46,580 nucleotides of DNA from Russula earlei (GCA_025769875.1 JAGFNK010000419.1:1-46580); one strand, 5' to 3'; shown: positions 1 to 11,640, counted from the first letter of the stretch. Made by a program: numbers and translations. The notes: generated from the letters alone by a model not told the origin.

Positions 1-476
1 GAATGTGATATCAAGGAACATAAATGATCAAGATCTGACGCATGCATAATGCAAACAGTGCAGTCCATAGTTCAGGTGTTCCGGCATCTTCCGGACCCCA
101 AACCACTTGGTAACATCGCTTCAAATCTGGAGGCATGAATTGATGTGTGTTTAAGCACCCTGCAGTGTAGCGGCATTGTGGAAGGGATGAGGAATAAGGA
201 ACATATGTGATCAGCCAACAATGCCAATTTGAAGTGCCAACTCAAATGACTCAAACTCTAACATTGTGCATGACATCCTCTCCAAAAATCCCAGAAAGGG
301 GAAATCATCAAACAGGGGTCTTTTGACACCCAAAAAAAACTGTGGACTCCCATTAATCAGCACTTTGACCCCCAGGTTAAAAGAAATCTCAATCTTTATT
401 GTACGTATGCCCACACGTTCTGTCCGACTAATGGGTAGCTTACTTAAGCTGTCTGACTAATGGGTAGCCTACAGTA
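1..476. other. Non-coding flank with a short tandem duplication
   Basis: No coding sequence is recognisable; the short ORFs here have no family features. A roughly 22-bp unit (core gactaatgggtagc) occurs twice, near 424-440 and 454-470, just outside the TA-flanked element that starts at 477. Nothing else can be assigned. Confidence 0.4.
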
Positions 477-1517
477 CTGTACCAATTAAATCAATTCATC
501 ACCCTGTGTGACCTGTGACCTCCCTGATGAAATAATGGTTTTGTTAGGTTGGGTATTTTGTTGTGACCTGCAAAAAACTTTTGTCAGGGTTACAAAATTT
601 AGAATTTTGTGTAATTTCAATGTGGTCGCAATGCTGTACTGTAGCGAGTCCAGGGACGCATGAATTGTGATGCTGACCGGTCCAAGCGGAAAGAGGAGAG
701 AAGGGGGGGGAGGAGGAGCAAGTGGTTCATGTGACAATTGAGGCTTCTTGCTTTTCTCAGGCAGGGGTGATTGGGTCGCAAAGAGGGATTCTTATTCACT
801 GCGCTACTACAGAGTAGCTAGATTGTTTATGTTTAGAACAGTACAAAGGAGAATATCAGAGGACCATGAAAGGGAGGGAGAGCCATGAAAGGGAATTGAG
901 ACTGGTCAAGGCGGTGGAGGTGGTCATGAAAGGCTTTGAGATGCGAACACATCGAATGTACTGGGGCGTGGTGTGCATGTGTGGTCAGTGGTGAGGACTG
1001 GGCAATATGGTTGAAGTCTTGACGTCGGTTGTGAGGTCGTTGGCATGCGGTCAGTGGCAAACGGCCTGGAATTGAGTCTTGTGGGCGTGTGGCATATGCA
1101 TGGTCAGTGGCAAGGGCTTGATGTTGGGCGCGAGGGAAGTGGCTTGTGTGTGCAGTTGGTGGCAAGGGGTGAGCGAGCTGAGGCAAAGGAGAGGAGGCTT
1201 CATGTCGTGTTGCATCGCGTTTCTGCATGTGGTTCTGTGGCCTGCAATACTGTAATCCTCGCACATCTGTTGCCATGATTATGCTGATGGATCAGATGTG
1301 GAATGATGATAAAATAGAACTATCTATTCCAATGGAGACTTTCATCATCAGAAAATGCCCTTGAGCAATTTTAAACATTTTTAGGACTTTTTGAAAGCAT
1401 TTTTGTGACCAAAATATGGTTTCGTCACTTGGCTCTGGGACCTGTGACATTTGTGACATTTTGTCAAATCAGGTAGGCCTGTGACCTGTGACCAACGAAT
1501 TGATTTCATTGGTACAG
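477..1517. mobile_element. TA-flanked inverted-repeat element, non-autonomous, 1.04 kb
   Basis: The two ends are inverted copies. Both begin CTGTACCAAT and continue AAATCAATTC, with one mismatch in the first 21 bases. The dinucleotide TA lies directly outside each end (475-476 and 1518-1519). A TA target with short terminal inverted repeats is typical of Tc1/mariner-like elements. The interior carries only low-complexity ORFs (for example 833-1276, minus), without a DDE transposase motif, so this looks like a non-autonomous or internally decayed copy. Class assignment is inference from the TSD alone. Confidence 0.65.
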
Positions 1518-1519
1518 TA

Positions 1520-2534
1520 CACGCACAGTGTCACACCAACTGTTATTCAAACGTTCGTTCCCCAGATCGATTGAGTGAGCTTGGCTTTTGGAAGTATAAC
1601 AAGCTTCCAGGGACTCCACTAGATGGTCCACAGAGTTAGCTCAGATTTGATACAGTGTCCTTGTGTGTAAGTGACTCAAGAACCACATGCCTCCAAGAGA
1701 CGTAACAATGAGTGTTCGCTTGGAAGAAATGTCAACAGATGGTTGTGGGGTATAATGGGACCTGTGTTCTGCGTTGGGTTCAAGGGATCGTAGGAAGTTA
1801 GAAAGATGAGAGCTATGAGATCTGAGTAATAGTATGACAACTAGGGTGCTTGGAGTGAATCAATGACAATCAGATAGAAAGTATAATACCAGATTCTAAT
1901 AGGAAAGAAAGCATGAAGAACTCATTGATACTGACTGGGCGCTAGAAAACACTTGTTATTTAGTGAAGAAAGAGGGTGAAGGTCCGAGGGCGCAACAATC
2001 AGTATGTGTGAGCGGGAGCTGAAAGAAACATGCAGAAGCGTTTGGGATGGCAGGATGTGAGACTTGTGTCTCTCTCTCTCCATTTTTTGTGGCTCGTTTT
2101 CTGAGCCTTTTTAAGTACATTCTGTGTGTATGATATTTGCAAATACTTGATTGTAAGTTTTATGAGAGAGTAAGGAAAATTTCGAGGGTCAAGTAAATAG
2201 TATTGCCTTTGTGGCCTTTAGCTGCAGCAGTCGAGCTTGCATTTGGTGAGCTCCATGGTGTCCTCTGTTAGTTAGGACTTTCTTGCTGCAATCCATATCT
2301 GAGACAGTAAATTAGTTTTTGCCTTTTTGACTTTTAGCATGAGCAATCAGGAGCCTGTGGAACAGTCATGGGATCAAGGCTAAGATTCCTGAAACACATT
2401 AGACAAAGTCCCCCCACGAAGGGGGGGTCTCCAAAAATTTTGTCCCGGGCCCTTCCGAACCCGGAGGCGGAGCGCGTCGCACGAAGGCGCTCCACGCGTT
2501 TTCGCCTTTGGTGGAGCGAAATCATTTTCCTGGT
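1520..2534. repeat. Downstream flank of F-box relic 1: duplicated segment plus GC-rich insert
   Basis: About 1680-1895 is similar to about 16100-16300 (shared blocks include ctagggtgctt and caatgacaatc). Both lie beyond the 3' end of an F-box relic, so gene and flank were duplicated together. Relative to the second copy, about 1895-2530 is extra. Its right part (2400-2525) is strikingly GC-rich and full of small hairpins, including cccccc/gggggg around 2410-2426 and repeated ggagcg/cgctcc pairs near 2466-2515, unlike the AT-rich surroundings. It may be a small inserted element; its ends are not resolved. Confidence 0.45.
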
Positions 2535-3900
2535 CTCTCCAAGGGTAGACTGCCACAGGGTAACCAGAGCGTTGTCGCGCCGCAACAAATCGCTCAATGA
2601 ACTTCGGAACAGGTTCCAATGGCTGGATGCCACTCAAGAGAATGTTCTGTAGCGCGGGCAACACCTCCATTGCTCTTTCTTCAGCGAGCTCTTCTAGCCC
2701 CCAACAGACATCTCGCGCAACTCGATTGGATAGGCGCAGATCCTTCACAGCAGTGAATGGGTCGAAGAGTTCCACCCAATGAGTGGTGTTCATGTTCCAG
2801 TGTGTTTGTAGAATTGAAGGACCAGGAGCCACGATATCGAGCTGTATCAATGTGGAGAGGAGGAGCAAGGATGAGCTGCAGACCTGCGCCAGTAATGAAA
2901 GCTGCCGAACCAACCCTCCTCCACACATGATTTCTAAGGAGAGCTCCGGAATTTGATGTGTTTCTCTGAAAGCTGCAAATCGGACCGCATGATAGGAAGT
3001 GCAATTGCTCTGTGGCATTTCTTGAACAATTCTGCGTAATTGATTGACTGGCGAAGATGTGGGACGACAAAGTGGGGGTCCATGAAGAATGTTATCTTGA
3101 ATAAGCTGAGAAGTGGAGCCTCTATTTGGGCCAGTAGGTCCTCCAAGTACTCGTGAACGCCTTGGAACATAAGTTTTGTGAGAGATGGGAGGACAGAGGG
3201 TGTGAGAGGAGGTGTATGTCGACTTGCAGGATACCGAGGGGGGGATCGGAATTCCACGCCAAGGGAATCAAGTCTGGACATCTCCGACAGGCAGGCGACC
3301 AAATCCCGAGGCGAGAAGTAACCGGAATCGGGAATATTCCGAAGCTCAAGACGGTAAAGATGATTGGCTGACAAAAGTAGTTTTGGCATTCCTGGAAACG
3401 GACAGTTGTGCATCGAGACATGTCGCAGAAGTGGGGCTGATCCGCCTAAGAACGAATCCGGAAGGGTCGTCACCGTATTGTTCTCCGCCCGAATGTTCAG
3501 AAATGTCAGCTCCGGGAATGGTTTCTGCATCGCTGCTGTGAACGTTTCTAAATGTGAATTCGGAATGTCGAACAAGGTGATTGCACATATGCGATGGTGG
3601 TGCTCCGAATCGAGGAAAGCAGTAATGTTTCGACTGATCGAGGATGAATATATCGTGGGACGTATCACCACCGGCAAGACTGGCCAGACGTCCAGCATCT
3701 CAGACATCGGCCTTTTTCCTGTATACACAAGTTGCAGGTTCAGGCGATGTGGCTCTGCCAACACGACATATCGCCATCTTTGACACACATGGACCAGTGT
3801 ATGCCATGTCCCTATGCGCTCGTTATAAGAAGATTTCCACAAGGACATCATCGGGGACTCGGAGTGTGTTGTCTAAAAACGAATGGTCAGTGGTCATCAT
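2535..3900 (-). pseudogene. F-box/LRR-type protein, relic copy 1 (frameshifted)
   Basis: The family is recognised from an N-terminal F-box (VPDDVLVEIF at 3820-3900), the following HVCQRWRYVVLAEP segment, then LRR-like text with SLPDSFLGGSAPLLR and QVCSSSLLLLSTL. F-box proteins of this kind are substrate adaptors of SCF ubiquitin ligases and occur in very large numbers in agaricomycetes; the substrate here is unknown. The reading frame breaks twice. One shift just after the F-box, near 3830, ends the first frame in TAA. The other, near 3000-3010, is best explained by a 4-nt loss relative to copy 2. After it the frame continues to about 2540, then runs into the GC-rich insert. There are no intron signals at the breaks. 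Start chosen: tandem ATG codons at 3900. Confidence in the family is high; loss of function is inferred. Confidence 0.75.
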
Positions 3901-4104
3901 GGACACTGTGTGAAAGACATTAGTTCTTCCGGGATGGTGACAATGTTGAAGCTATAGGGATGATAGCTCAGTCTTGTGTGTAAAAGACTGTATTGGTTAG
4001 TTATCTAACCTATAGGGATGATAGCTATGTACAGCATTAGCTTTAAAGGAGTGTAAAGGAATGTGTAGTACTGACCTCAGTCTTGTGTGTAAAAGACTGA
4101 GGAA
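3901..4104. repeat. Hairpin-forming duplicated segments upstream of F-box relic 1
   Basis: The block tatagggatgatagct occurs twice (about 3953 and 4010), and cagtcttgtgtgtaaaagac occurs twice (about 3970 and 4079). The second is the core of a hairpin with 10-bp arms, cctcagtctt and aagactgagg, around an 8-nt loop (4077-4104). A second stem, ggttag/ctaacc, lies between them. This could be a small inserted palindromic element or the F-box upstream region; it carries no gene. Confidence 0.4.
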
Positions 4105-4118
4105 ACGAACATGATAAC
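4105..4118. repeat. Target-site duplication of the LINE, left copy
   Basis: acgaacatgataac directly abuts the poly(T). The matching copy at 12176-12189 has c instead of t at one position (cacg versus catg), the change expected from deamination of a methylated CpG. It fixes both ends of the LINE. Confidence 0.9.
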
Positions 4119-4143
4119 TTTTTTTTTTTTTTTTTGGAAAGCG

Positions 4144-4149
4144 TTTATT
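4144..4149 (-). terminator. LINE polyadenylation signal AATAAA
   Basis: On the minus strand AATAAA lies 8 nt upstream of the poly(A) tail that ends the LINE. It is the canonical polyadenylation hexamer and fits retrotransposition of a polyadenylated transcript. Confidence 0.7.
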
Positions 4150-6798
4150 CTGATAGTTAATGTACCGTAACTACCTGGAATAAGGGTTAGATAGCAGGAG
4201 AAAAAGGTTCAGCCCTATCTAACGCACTGTAGCCGGTGCGCAGACTGGGTGTGAGGATAAAATGTGTTTATGCACGACCCCGTTAGGGGACAGTGTGGGA
4301 CTCAGGGCACCTAGCTTGGGGGGCGAGCTAAGGTGACCTCCTACCCACTAAAACCTCACGAAGAGAGAGCCAGTTTGTTGGGAGTTCCATGGTTTTCTTG
4401 AGGAGGTGTTCCCAGGTATCCTTGACTAATCGGTAGGACCCTTTATCTCGTTTAATTTTGGTTGCGGTAATCCTGTTGTTGGTAAGTCTCGTGTTTATGA
4501 CACGTAACCACCTCGCTTCTATCTCCCTTTCCGAGTGCGTTTTTTCTTGGATTCGTCTTTCACACCTCAAGACCCAAATCAGGTGGGCTGCTTCAGAGAT
4601 GAGGATTTGTAGGAGGTGTTTGGAGCCTCTTGGGGTTTTTTCTAGGTTTCTATCGTCACGGGGATAGGGATCCATGGTGGGGGGGGTTAGGCTGCCACAG
4701 CCTAAGATTGTGCCAAGGGAGATGGTTGGCCAGAGGCGTGGATCATGTGGCCACATATCTTCAGCCAGCGACCATATTTTCATGGTAGGATTTTCAGTGC
4801 ATCTTACCAGTATGTGTTCCATTGACTCTGTTGTATCGCAGGTGGGGCAGAGTTGTCGGGATTCATATCCTGGGATGTTTTTCCAAAAGGTGCCGATTTT
4901 CTGGGTGGTGTGTAAAGATTTGTATAGGAACTGCTGGATCCAGGTTTGGATGGGGCGTTTTCATATGCTCTTCCATATCGATTCATCTGTTTCAAGGGAG
5001 TCGTTGTATTCCTCGATGGCTAGTCGGGTGGTTTGTAGGTTTCTCATTGTGGAGGGTCATTCTGGGTATGGTTTGTTCTTTCTGATGCCTTGGTAGGCGG
5101 TGGTCTGCGTGAGCGTGGCTAATTTTGCACCTTGTAGGTCAAATTCTTGGGGAATTGTCAGGGTGAGGGGGTCAGCCTCGTCTTTTGACGCTCCCAGTTT
5201 GGCTAGGCGGTCACACTCCTCATTTCCTTCGATTCCTGTGTGGCCTTTCACCCATAGAAAATCTGTTGGAGCCAGTCGCGTTTTGAGTAGGTATGCTGCT
5301 CTTTTAAAGTGTATTGCATTTTTGATTCCTATCCAGCCGTTGTTTTCCCAGGTCTGCAGATGTGTGGTGAGGCCGTTGATTACATATTTTGAGTCGGTCA
5401 GGATGGTGAGTGGTTTGAAGTTCAGGGTTGCTTCAATTGCTGCTATAACTGCAGCAATTTCGCCAATCTGGTTGGATTGTGCAGGACCTGGGACCCTTAT
5501 GGAGGTGTTTTGTTCGCTATTGGAGGGGAACCATATGCCACTGCCACAGTGCACATTTAGCTTGCCACTGTTGAAGCAGGCTCTGTCTGTGTAGACCATG
5601 ACATTTTGGTGGCGTGTGTAAGTATCTGTGTGGCGTCTAAGTGCAGGGATTATCGAGATTTTGGTGGGGTTGGTGAAGATCCAGAAGCATTCAGCCAGGT
5701 GCGTTTTGTTGGTGATGCTCGGGTCGAATCAAATTGCTTCATTGTTTTGCCTTTTTTCTAGGTTCTTTGCTTTCCGGGAGGGTGTTAGGGAGAGGTTGCC
5801 GTGCAGGATTTCAGTTTCAAGTGGGTTGAATTTGGGGGTGATCTGGTTAATTCATGATAGGGGTTCTGATGCGCATGCATGTGGGTTCTGGCATCCATTT
5901 TGTCTGTCTCTGGTGCAGTCATAGCATGGACAGTTAGGTGAGTCGTTGTGCGGTGGGTCTAGTCCTGTTTCACACAGGCGGGTTGACGTTTGTATTAGGT
6001 CTCTGACCACTGTCATGGTGTGCTTCTTTAAGAGGCATTTGGCTTGCGGGGTCGTGGCTGGATTGTGTTCGGTGTGTGGGTGGTACCACGCAGGGAGTTG
6101 TGCTCTTAGGCCTGGGGAAAGGTGGATTGCTGCTAGGGATGCTCCATATCGTTTGGCTACATGGAGCATCCTAGTGGTGTCTTGGTTCATTCGGTTGAAG
6201 TGTTTGCCCCAGCATGAGGGGTTCCAGGACTGGAGGAAGCAGTTTTTTCGGGCTGGTGGGGGAATATTCAGGGCCGCTGATTTGTTTATGATGAGGTCCG
6301 TTACAGTTGCCCAGGTTGGGCGGCTTGGGGAGAAGTTAAGGTATTCCTTCAGCCACATGATATCTATTGCATGGTTTTGAGCTCTGATGTCTAATAGGTT
6401 GACTCCACCTTCCTCTAGTGGACGGTGTAACCAGTTTAGGGTGATTCTCGGGGAGGAGTCATCTCCCCACATGAAGTCATGCATCATGTTGGTGAGGGCT
6501 TCTTCGATCGCCGTTGGCATTCCTTGTGCTTTTGTGAGGAACTGAGTGTGTCCTCCAGCAATTGCTTGCAAGATCAGGCTTTGGCCGTGTAGGGTTGGGT
6601 GTGTTCGGCCCCAGAGTGAGAGCAACTTATGGTTTTTGTCTAGGACTGGTTCCCAGGGGTCTGTTTCGTTGGTTTTATTCCCTATCCAGGCTCCTAAGAG
6701 TCTCACAGCCTCGCCATCTTTTGCAATGCGGGTCCTTTCATCAAGGGGTTTATCACATGGGTTTATTTTATGATTGGTTAATACCCAGTCACGGTACT

Positions 6799-7345
6799 TG
6801 TTAAGATCCTATGGATCTTAGTACCGACTCTTTAGTGAAAGAGTTGCTTGATATAGTTCAAGCACTAGACTTCGAAACCTTTGATATTATCTCAGGAAGA
6901 TTGAATGTAGAAAAGAGAGAGGGTCCTCTTTCAGTTAGAGTCTGCACTATATGTTGTTTAGATTGGTTAACAAGATAGTTGTCTTGTTGAGAGAGTAAGT
7001 CGAGCATAAGGCTCGACTTCTTGGTACCACAGACTATTTATATGATATCTCGATAACTACTGATCCGATTCGTACGAAACTCGGGGTACTCATAGCTGAG
7101 AACCAGTAGTATCCAAATACAGAGAGCGCAATTCGAGAATGTTAGAAATGACTCACGCGTGAGTCATTCTTTCCTAGTATCAGTCATGAATCAGTAAGCA
7201 ATCACTCAGCGATCAGTAAGCAGTGAGTAAGCAACCAGTAAGCGATCAGTAAGCGACCATGATCAAGATCAGTAAGCAGACATATGAGTAATCACAGATG
7301 AGTCAGCAAAACAAATGACAGTCAGAGAACGAGAGAATCCTAACA
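6799..7345. mobile_element. Solo LTR (547 bp) inserted in the LINE
   Basis: The segment starts TGTTAAGATC and ends GATCC-like then TAACA, that is TG...CA ends with short inverted termini, and is flanked by a perfect 5-bp TSD, GTACT (6794-6798 and 7346-7350). LINE coding sequence continues on both sides (DWVLTNHKINPCD to the left, KFNQEKTEIIPIGSP to the right), so the insertion post-dates the LINE. Inside are a gtcgagc/gctcgac hairpin near 6992-7017, a TATA-like tttatatgatat near 7036, a 22-bp perfect palindrome (7147-7168) and a run of agtaagc repeats (7192-7280). No matching full element is seen in the window, so Copia versus Gypsy is undecided. Confidence 0.88.
7147..7168. promoter_or_regulatory. 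Perfect 22-bp palindrome with two TGACTCA sites around ACGCGT
   Basis: Within the solo LTR, TGACTCA and its inverse TGAGTCA flank a central ACGCGT. TGACTCA is the classic Gcn4/AP-1 bZIP site and ACGCGT is the MluI cell-cycle box of fungi. Whether the host factors bind here is inference. Confidence 0.5.
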
Positions 7346-10059
7346 GTACTGGGGAGCCTATTGGTATGATTTCAGTTTTTTCTTGGTTGAATTTTGCTCT
7401 GGAGATGTGACACCATTGTTCTAGGACTTCTTGGACATAATCAAGGCAGTCGTGTTTGCTCAGGTAAAGGGCTGTATCATCTGCAAAGAGTTTGATTTGT
7501 AGGTTATTTGGAGTGCCTGGGATGATGAGGCCTTGGAGGTAAGTGTCGCCTCTGATTCTGCAGGCTAATGGTTCTATTGCGAGGTCAAAGAGTCTGCAGG
7601 AAAGTGGGTCTCCTTGCCGACCCCTCTCATGACATGGTAGGGGGTGCTCATTACCCCATTAATGGCAACCTGGGTCGTGGCATGTCAGTAGAGGGCTTTG
7701 ATTGTTTTGATAAAGGGTGGGGGTAGGTTGAATATTGCTAATATTTTCCACAGGTAGTCGTGTCTCACCCTGTTGTATGCTTTTTCCTGGTCAAGAGCGA
7801 TGATAGCTCCATCAGATTCAGTGATATCAGTGTAGGTGATGATTGCCTTGGCTAATCGTATGTGGCTGAAAATGGATTGTTTAGGGATGAAGCCAGTTTG
7901 GTCTTCATGGACAAGGGTTGGTGCCGCATCCATCAGTTGAAGGGCCAGGATCTTGGTGAGTAGCTTATAGTCTGTATTGAGGAGGGTGATGGGGTGATAG
8001 TTACTGATGTCAGTGGAATCTTTCTTTTTAAAGATCGGGCACATCCACCCAGAGGCAAATTCAGAGCTTGGGTCTATATCATTCACCTGGATGTCGTTGA
8101 AGATGTGGGTGAGCGTCTTAGTGATGTTGAAACTTATTTCATTGGTTTGGGTTGCAGCAGCATGGTAAGTCTGGAGTGCTGTCCAGAGTTCATATGGGCA
8201 GCCATCGAGTCCTGTGGCTGAGTTGCATTTGGCCCTTCTGAGGACATCCTCTACATGCGCTTGGGTCACCAACCAGTTCATGGGTGATGCCACAGGTTCC
8301 TCGAGTTTTTGTTGTGGGGGGATTGCACTGAAGATTTCATCTAATAGGTGTTGGTGGTGTGGGTGGGTCTCAGGTTGGTTGAGGTCATTGTTCTGGAGGT
8401 TTTCATGGTAGTTTCGGGCAAGCTGGGCCATTCTCTTGGAGTGGTGTTTGTATTGGGGTGGATCAGAGAGCAGGACTTTCAATCTACGTATAAGGTCTCT
8501 GGGTTTCATTTCTTTTGCCATGGCTGACCAGATGCCACCCAGGGTTTCTCCATGGAACTCTATGTTGGCATTGGTGCGTTCTTTCCGTGCTTGGGCTTTG
8601 GTCTTTTCCAGGTGCGACATTTTGCTTGCCAGGAGCACTTCACTGAGTCTTAAGCTCTCATTAGTGTCAAAATCTGGGTGTGCTAACAGTTCTTTCCGGT
8701 CTTTGTCTAGTGCTGAGATTCGAGACGTTTTTTTGTGGTACAAGTCTCTGCTATGCTTCTTTGCCAGTGCTCTTATGTCATCTTTAAATTGGCTCCACAG
8801 GGACTGGGGGTTTGATATGTTGCAGTCAATGTTGTTTGTCCCCAGCGCCTCCAGTTCTTTCTCTAGGGTGAGGCTGTGTACGGAGATAGCTTGGAGGAAG
8901 TTTTTATTTTGGAGAGTGTGGAGGGGCCATGTCCACCGTCCTTTACCTATGTGGGGGGCATCATGCAGGGCATATTTGACTGCAACAAGCCAGTGGTCTG
9001 AGTTGACTGCTGATGGGGTTGTTTTCCAGTCCAGTGTTAGTGGGGTGGCATTTAGGGAGACATATATGCGGTCTAGGTGCGAGCTGATTTGTTGGTTGTT
9101 GGTTTGTGCTCTATATGTAAAGGTTCGGTCTTTGGGGTGGGAGAGTCTCCATGCGTCCTGGAGGTCCCACTGGTGTCAGACATTTCTTAGGGTTTCGATG
9201 GCAGTTGCGTTATCAGGGTGAGCTGGTGCGCAGTCAATGGCGTCTTCTGTGACATTGAAGTCTCCTAGCATAAAGTCAGGTCTCCTTAGACAGAGGGAGC
9301 ACCTCTTGGTATCGATTTCCTCCCAGAAGGCAGTGTGTTCATGTCTATTTACCGGTGCATATATATTTAGTAGGACAGTGTCCTCTGAGTCATGCCATTT
9401 AATTTTAAGGGCGAGGGCACATCCCTCCTTGAGTTCATAATGAGACATTTCTATTGGGGCTATCAGGCACTTGTTGATGACAAAAGCCACTCCAGCAGAG
9501 GCTCGTGGGGAGACGGGGTTGTGGGAGGTGATAATGGAAAGCCTTGATCTGAGGCAATTTTGGATTTCTTGTAGGCAAGGTTCATCTAGGTGTGTTTCCT
9601 GGAGGGCCAGGATAGCAATTTTGTGGGTTTTCATGGTCTGGTGGATGTGTGCCCACTTAGTCAGGCCAGTCATATTACTTAGAGGGGCGGTGAACCTGTT
9701 CATGTTAAGTGTGGCAATGTTAATATTGGCTCTCATGTGTTGACCCCACCGACCAACAGGTGTGGCATTATTGGATTGGTCTGGGGTGCACTGGTGTGTG
9801 TGGGGGGAGTCCCATGGGACTCCGTGTTCTAGCTCAACCTGGCTGACAGGATGCATGGTGGGGGAAGGGGGGTTTGCAGGGTTCATGGTGAAGAAAGTGG
9901 GGGGCGACTCTTTCAAAGGGGGGGGAGTTTATGTATTTGCTTTCATCATGCCACAGTATTTATGTCTATTTACAGGTGGTGGCATGTAGTGGTACAGTGG
10001 CAAAGTGTGTATAGGGCGGTTAGCATGTTTGGAGATCAGTTGTGTGAGGTACATTTATG

Positions 10060-11640
10060 TTAGTTATGGGGAGAGGGACCACATCCCTTACCACCTTTTG
10101 CATGGATATTATTTCTGGGGCGGGCTTGGGGGCCATTCCAGCCTTTAATGCTGGTAAAAGGGCATAGGCCACGTGGGTGGTCTACTCCATGGTATACGCC
10201 ACAGTGGAAGGGCGAGATCTCTGTAATACCATAGCCTTGCATGGGAGAGGAGTAAGGGTGGTTTGCTAAGAAGTCTCTGAGGCTGAGCCAGAGGCTGTCG
10301 TTGGTGATGAGGCGGCCATCTGCGTATACATTGAAGCATGGGAGGAGGGTGTTCCCACTAGTTTTGGTGTCCAGACAGGAGACTCACATGGAATTAACAA
10401 ACTGGCAGATGGAAGTCTCTGCGGCGAGTTTCTTTGTCTCCGGGAGGTTCCCTGTGGCAGTGAGGATAAACTCCTCCGTCTTGGAGTCAGACCAGACCTC
10501 TTTGACTATTTGGGAGATGTTGACGGTGATAAGCATGGTGAAGCCTTTGATGGAGAAGAGGAAGTCCGGGCAGGGGGGGATGGGCCCTGAGACACGGAAG
10601 GTAATGTTGGGGGAGGACCAAATTTTGCGTTTGAGGAGGGTGGTGCTTTGCTCCTTCATGAGGTCGTGGATCAGGAAGGAGGTTGGGGTGCGTAGGGCCT
10701 TTGGGGATTGTGTGGGGGCAGAGACTCCTATGCTTTCTGACTGCATGATTTCAGCCACGGCTGCGAAAATTTTCCCTTTGATTGTTTCATGGTTTCTTGG
10801 GTCATTGGCTTCTCCATCAAAGGGAATGGCCAGTAGCTTGTCACCGCGGTATTGCATCCACTGGAAAAGTAGGTTTCTGTCTATGTTGTCTAGGATCGCC
10901 GTGGGGTGGGCATCATGGACCGCTGGGAAGTTGTCGTGGTCAGTGTACTTCTTGATGGGGTCGCATAGGGTAAACTTGATGTGTTGGGAGGTAGGTTTAC
11001 GGTCTGCTGTGGCATCTAGGCATGCTTGCACAAGGTGTGCAAGGTCAATGGGTGTGTTATCATGCACCATGAGAGGGGTGGATGGGAGGCTTGGACGTCT
11101 GGGGGTGGAGTCCTCACTGGAGGGAGGGAGGGTTGGGATAGTGTGTTGTTGGGGTCATCCATGACAATGTCATCGGTTGTGTCAGTGGTGTTGGTGCTGG
11201 TGAGGAGTTCTGCTGGTTTGGGGGGCCGCGGGGATGGAGATAGGGGTGGAGAGGGAGATGTGAGGCTGTCACTCATGTCGTGGTTGGGAAGAAATGGAGA
11301 GGAAGTAGCACTAGTCTCCGAGGGTGTATAAGGGATAGCCGCAAGGAGAGAGTTGTGGGTCTCTTCACAGGTGGCGGTTGCAGGGATGGAGATTGAGGCA
11401 ATGGCCTGGGGAACTAGGTCGAGCTGGGGAGTCTCAATGGACAGGTTCTGTGAAGGTCCTGAGAGGGCGTGAGTTCAGGGCTAGATGGAGGATATAAAGT
11501 AGTGGCATACTAAGGTGGGCTTTCCTGTTTTTATGTGCGTCCGCTGTGGCAGCAGCTGGGCCAAAGGAGAGGGCTAGCCTGGCAGCGGTTGAGGTTTTCG
11601 TGGTAGAGTCTTTGGCTGAAGAGGTTGTGGACATGGTGGG
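10060..11640 (-). pseudogene. LINE ORF1 (gag-like nucleic-acid-binding protein), decayed
   Basis: The best-preserved part is 11070-10384, a 228-residue globular stretch beginning MVHDNTPIDLAHLVQACLDA. It is preceded by a proline/serine/threonine-rich region (to about 11640) in other frames. After an in-frame TGA at 10384 the same frame continues to a knuckle-like CGVYHGVDHPRGLCPF (about 10165-10210). In this LINE family the motif is expected as C-x2-C-x4-H-x4-C, so the Y in CGVY looks like a lost cysteine (TGC to TAC). ORF1 proteins coat the LINE transcript. A frameshift near 11060 and the TGA make it non-functional. Confidence 0.75.

Larger units (their letters stand above)
4328..9916 (-). 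pseudogene. LINE ORF2: endonuclease, reverse transcriptase, RNase H (decayed)
   Basis: The first part (9176-9916) is an APE-like endonuclease with NIATLNMNR, ILALQETHLD, LLNIYAPVN and LGDFNVT; SDHWLV follows beyond a stop. The reverse transcriptase (8743-7350) has YHPITLLNTDYKLLTK, ALDQEKAYNRVRHDYLW and the catalytic LFADDTALYL near 7480. The thumb and linker are at 6706-5852. RNase H (5599-5057) keeps the acidic residues in GEIAAVIAAIEA and LTDSKY, plus HTGIEGNEECDRLAK. The C-terminus has CPTCDTTESMEHILVRC. In-frame TGA codons interrupt the reading at 9176, 7685, 5852, 5729, 5057 and 4961. Two frame changes flank the FADD block (near 7625, and at the solo-LTR junction), after which the original frame resumes. 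No host role. Confidence 0.9.

Noticed and set aside
833..1276. 147-codon minus-strand ORF
   Set aside because: His/Pro/Ser/Thr-rich, no domain, lies inside a non-autonomous transposon; matches composition bias.
2334..2660. Overlapping plus and minus ORFs across the end of F-box relic 1
   Set aside because: Produced by the GC-rich insert, which has few stops; no similarity to any protein family.
5057..5599. Stand-alone ribonuclease H gene
   Set aside because: The neighbouring frames are reverse transcriptase upstream and the CCHC tail downstream, all within one LINE bounded by a TSD.
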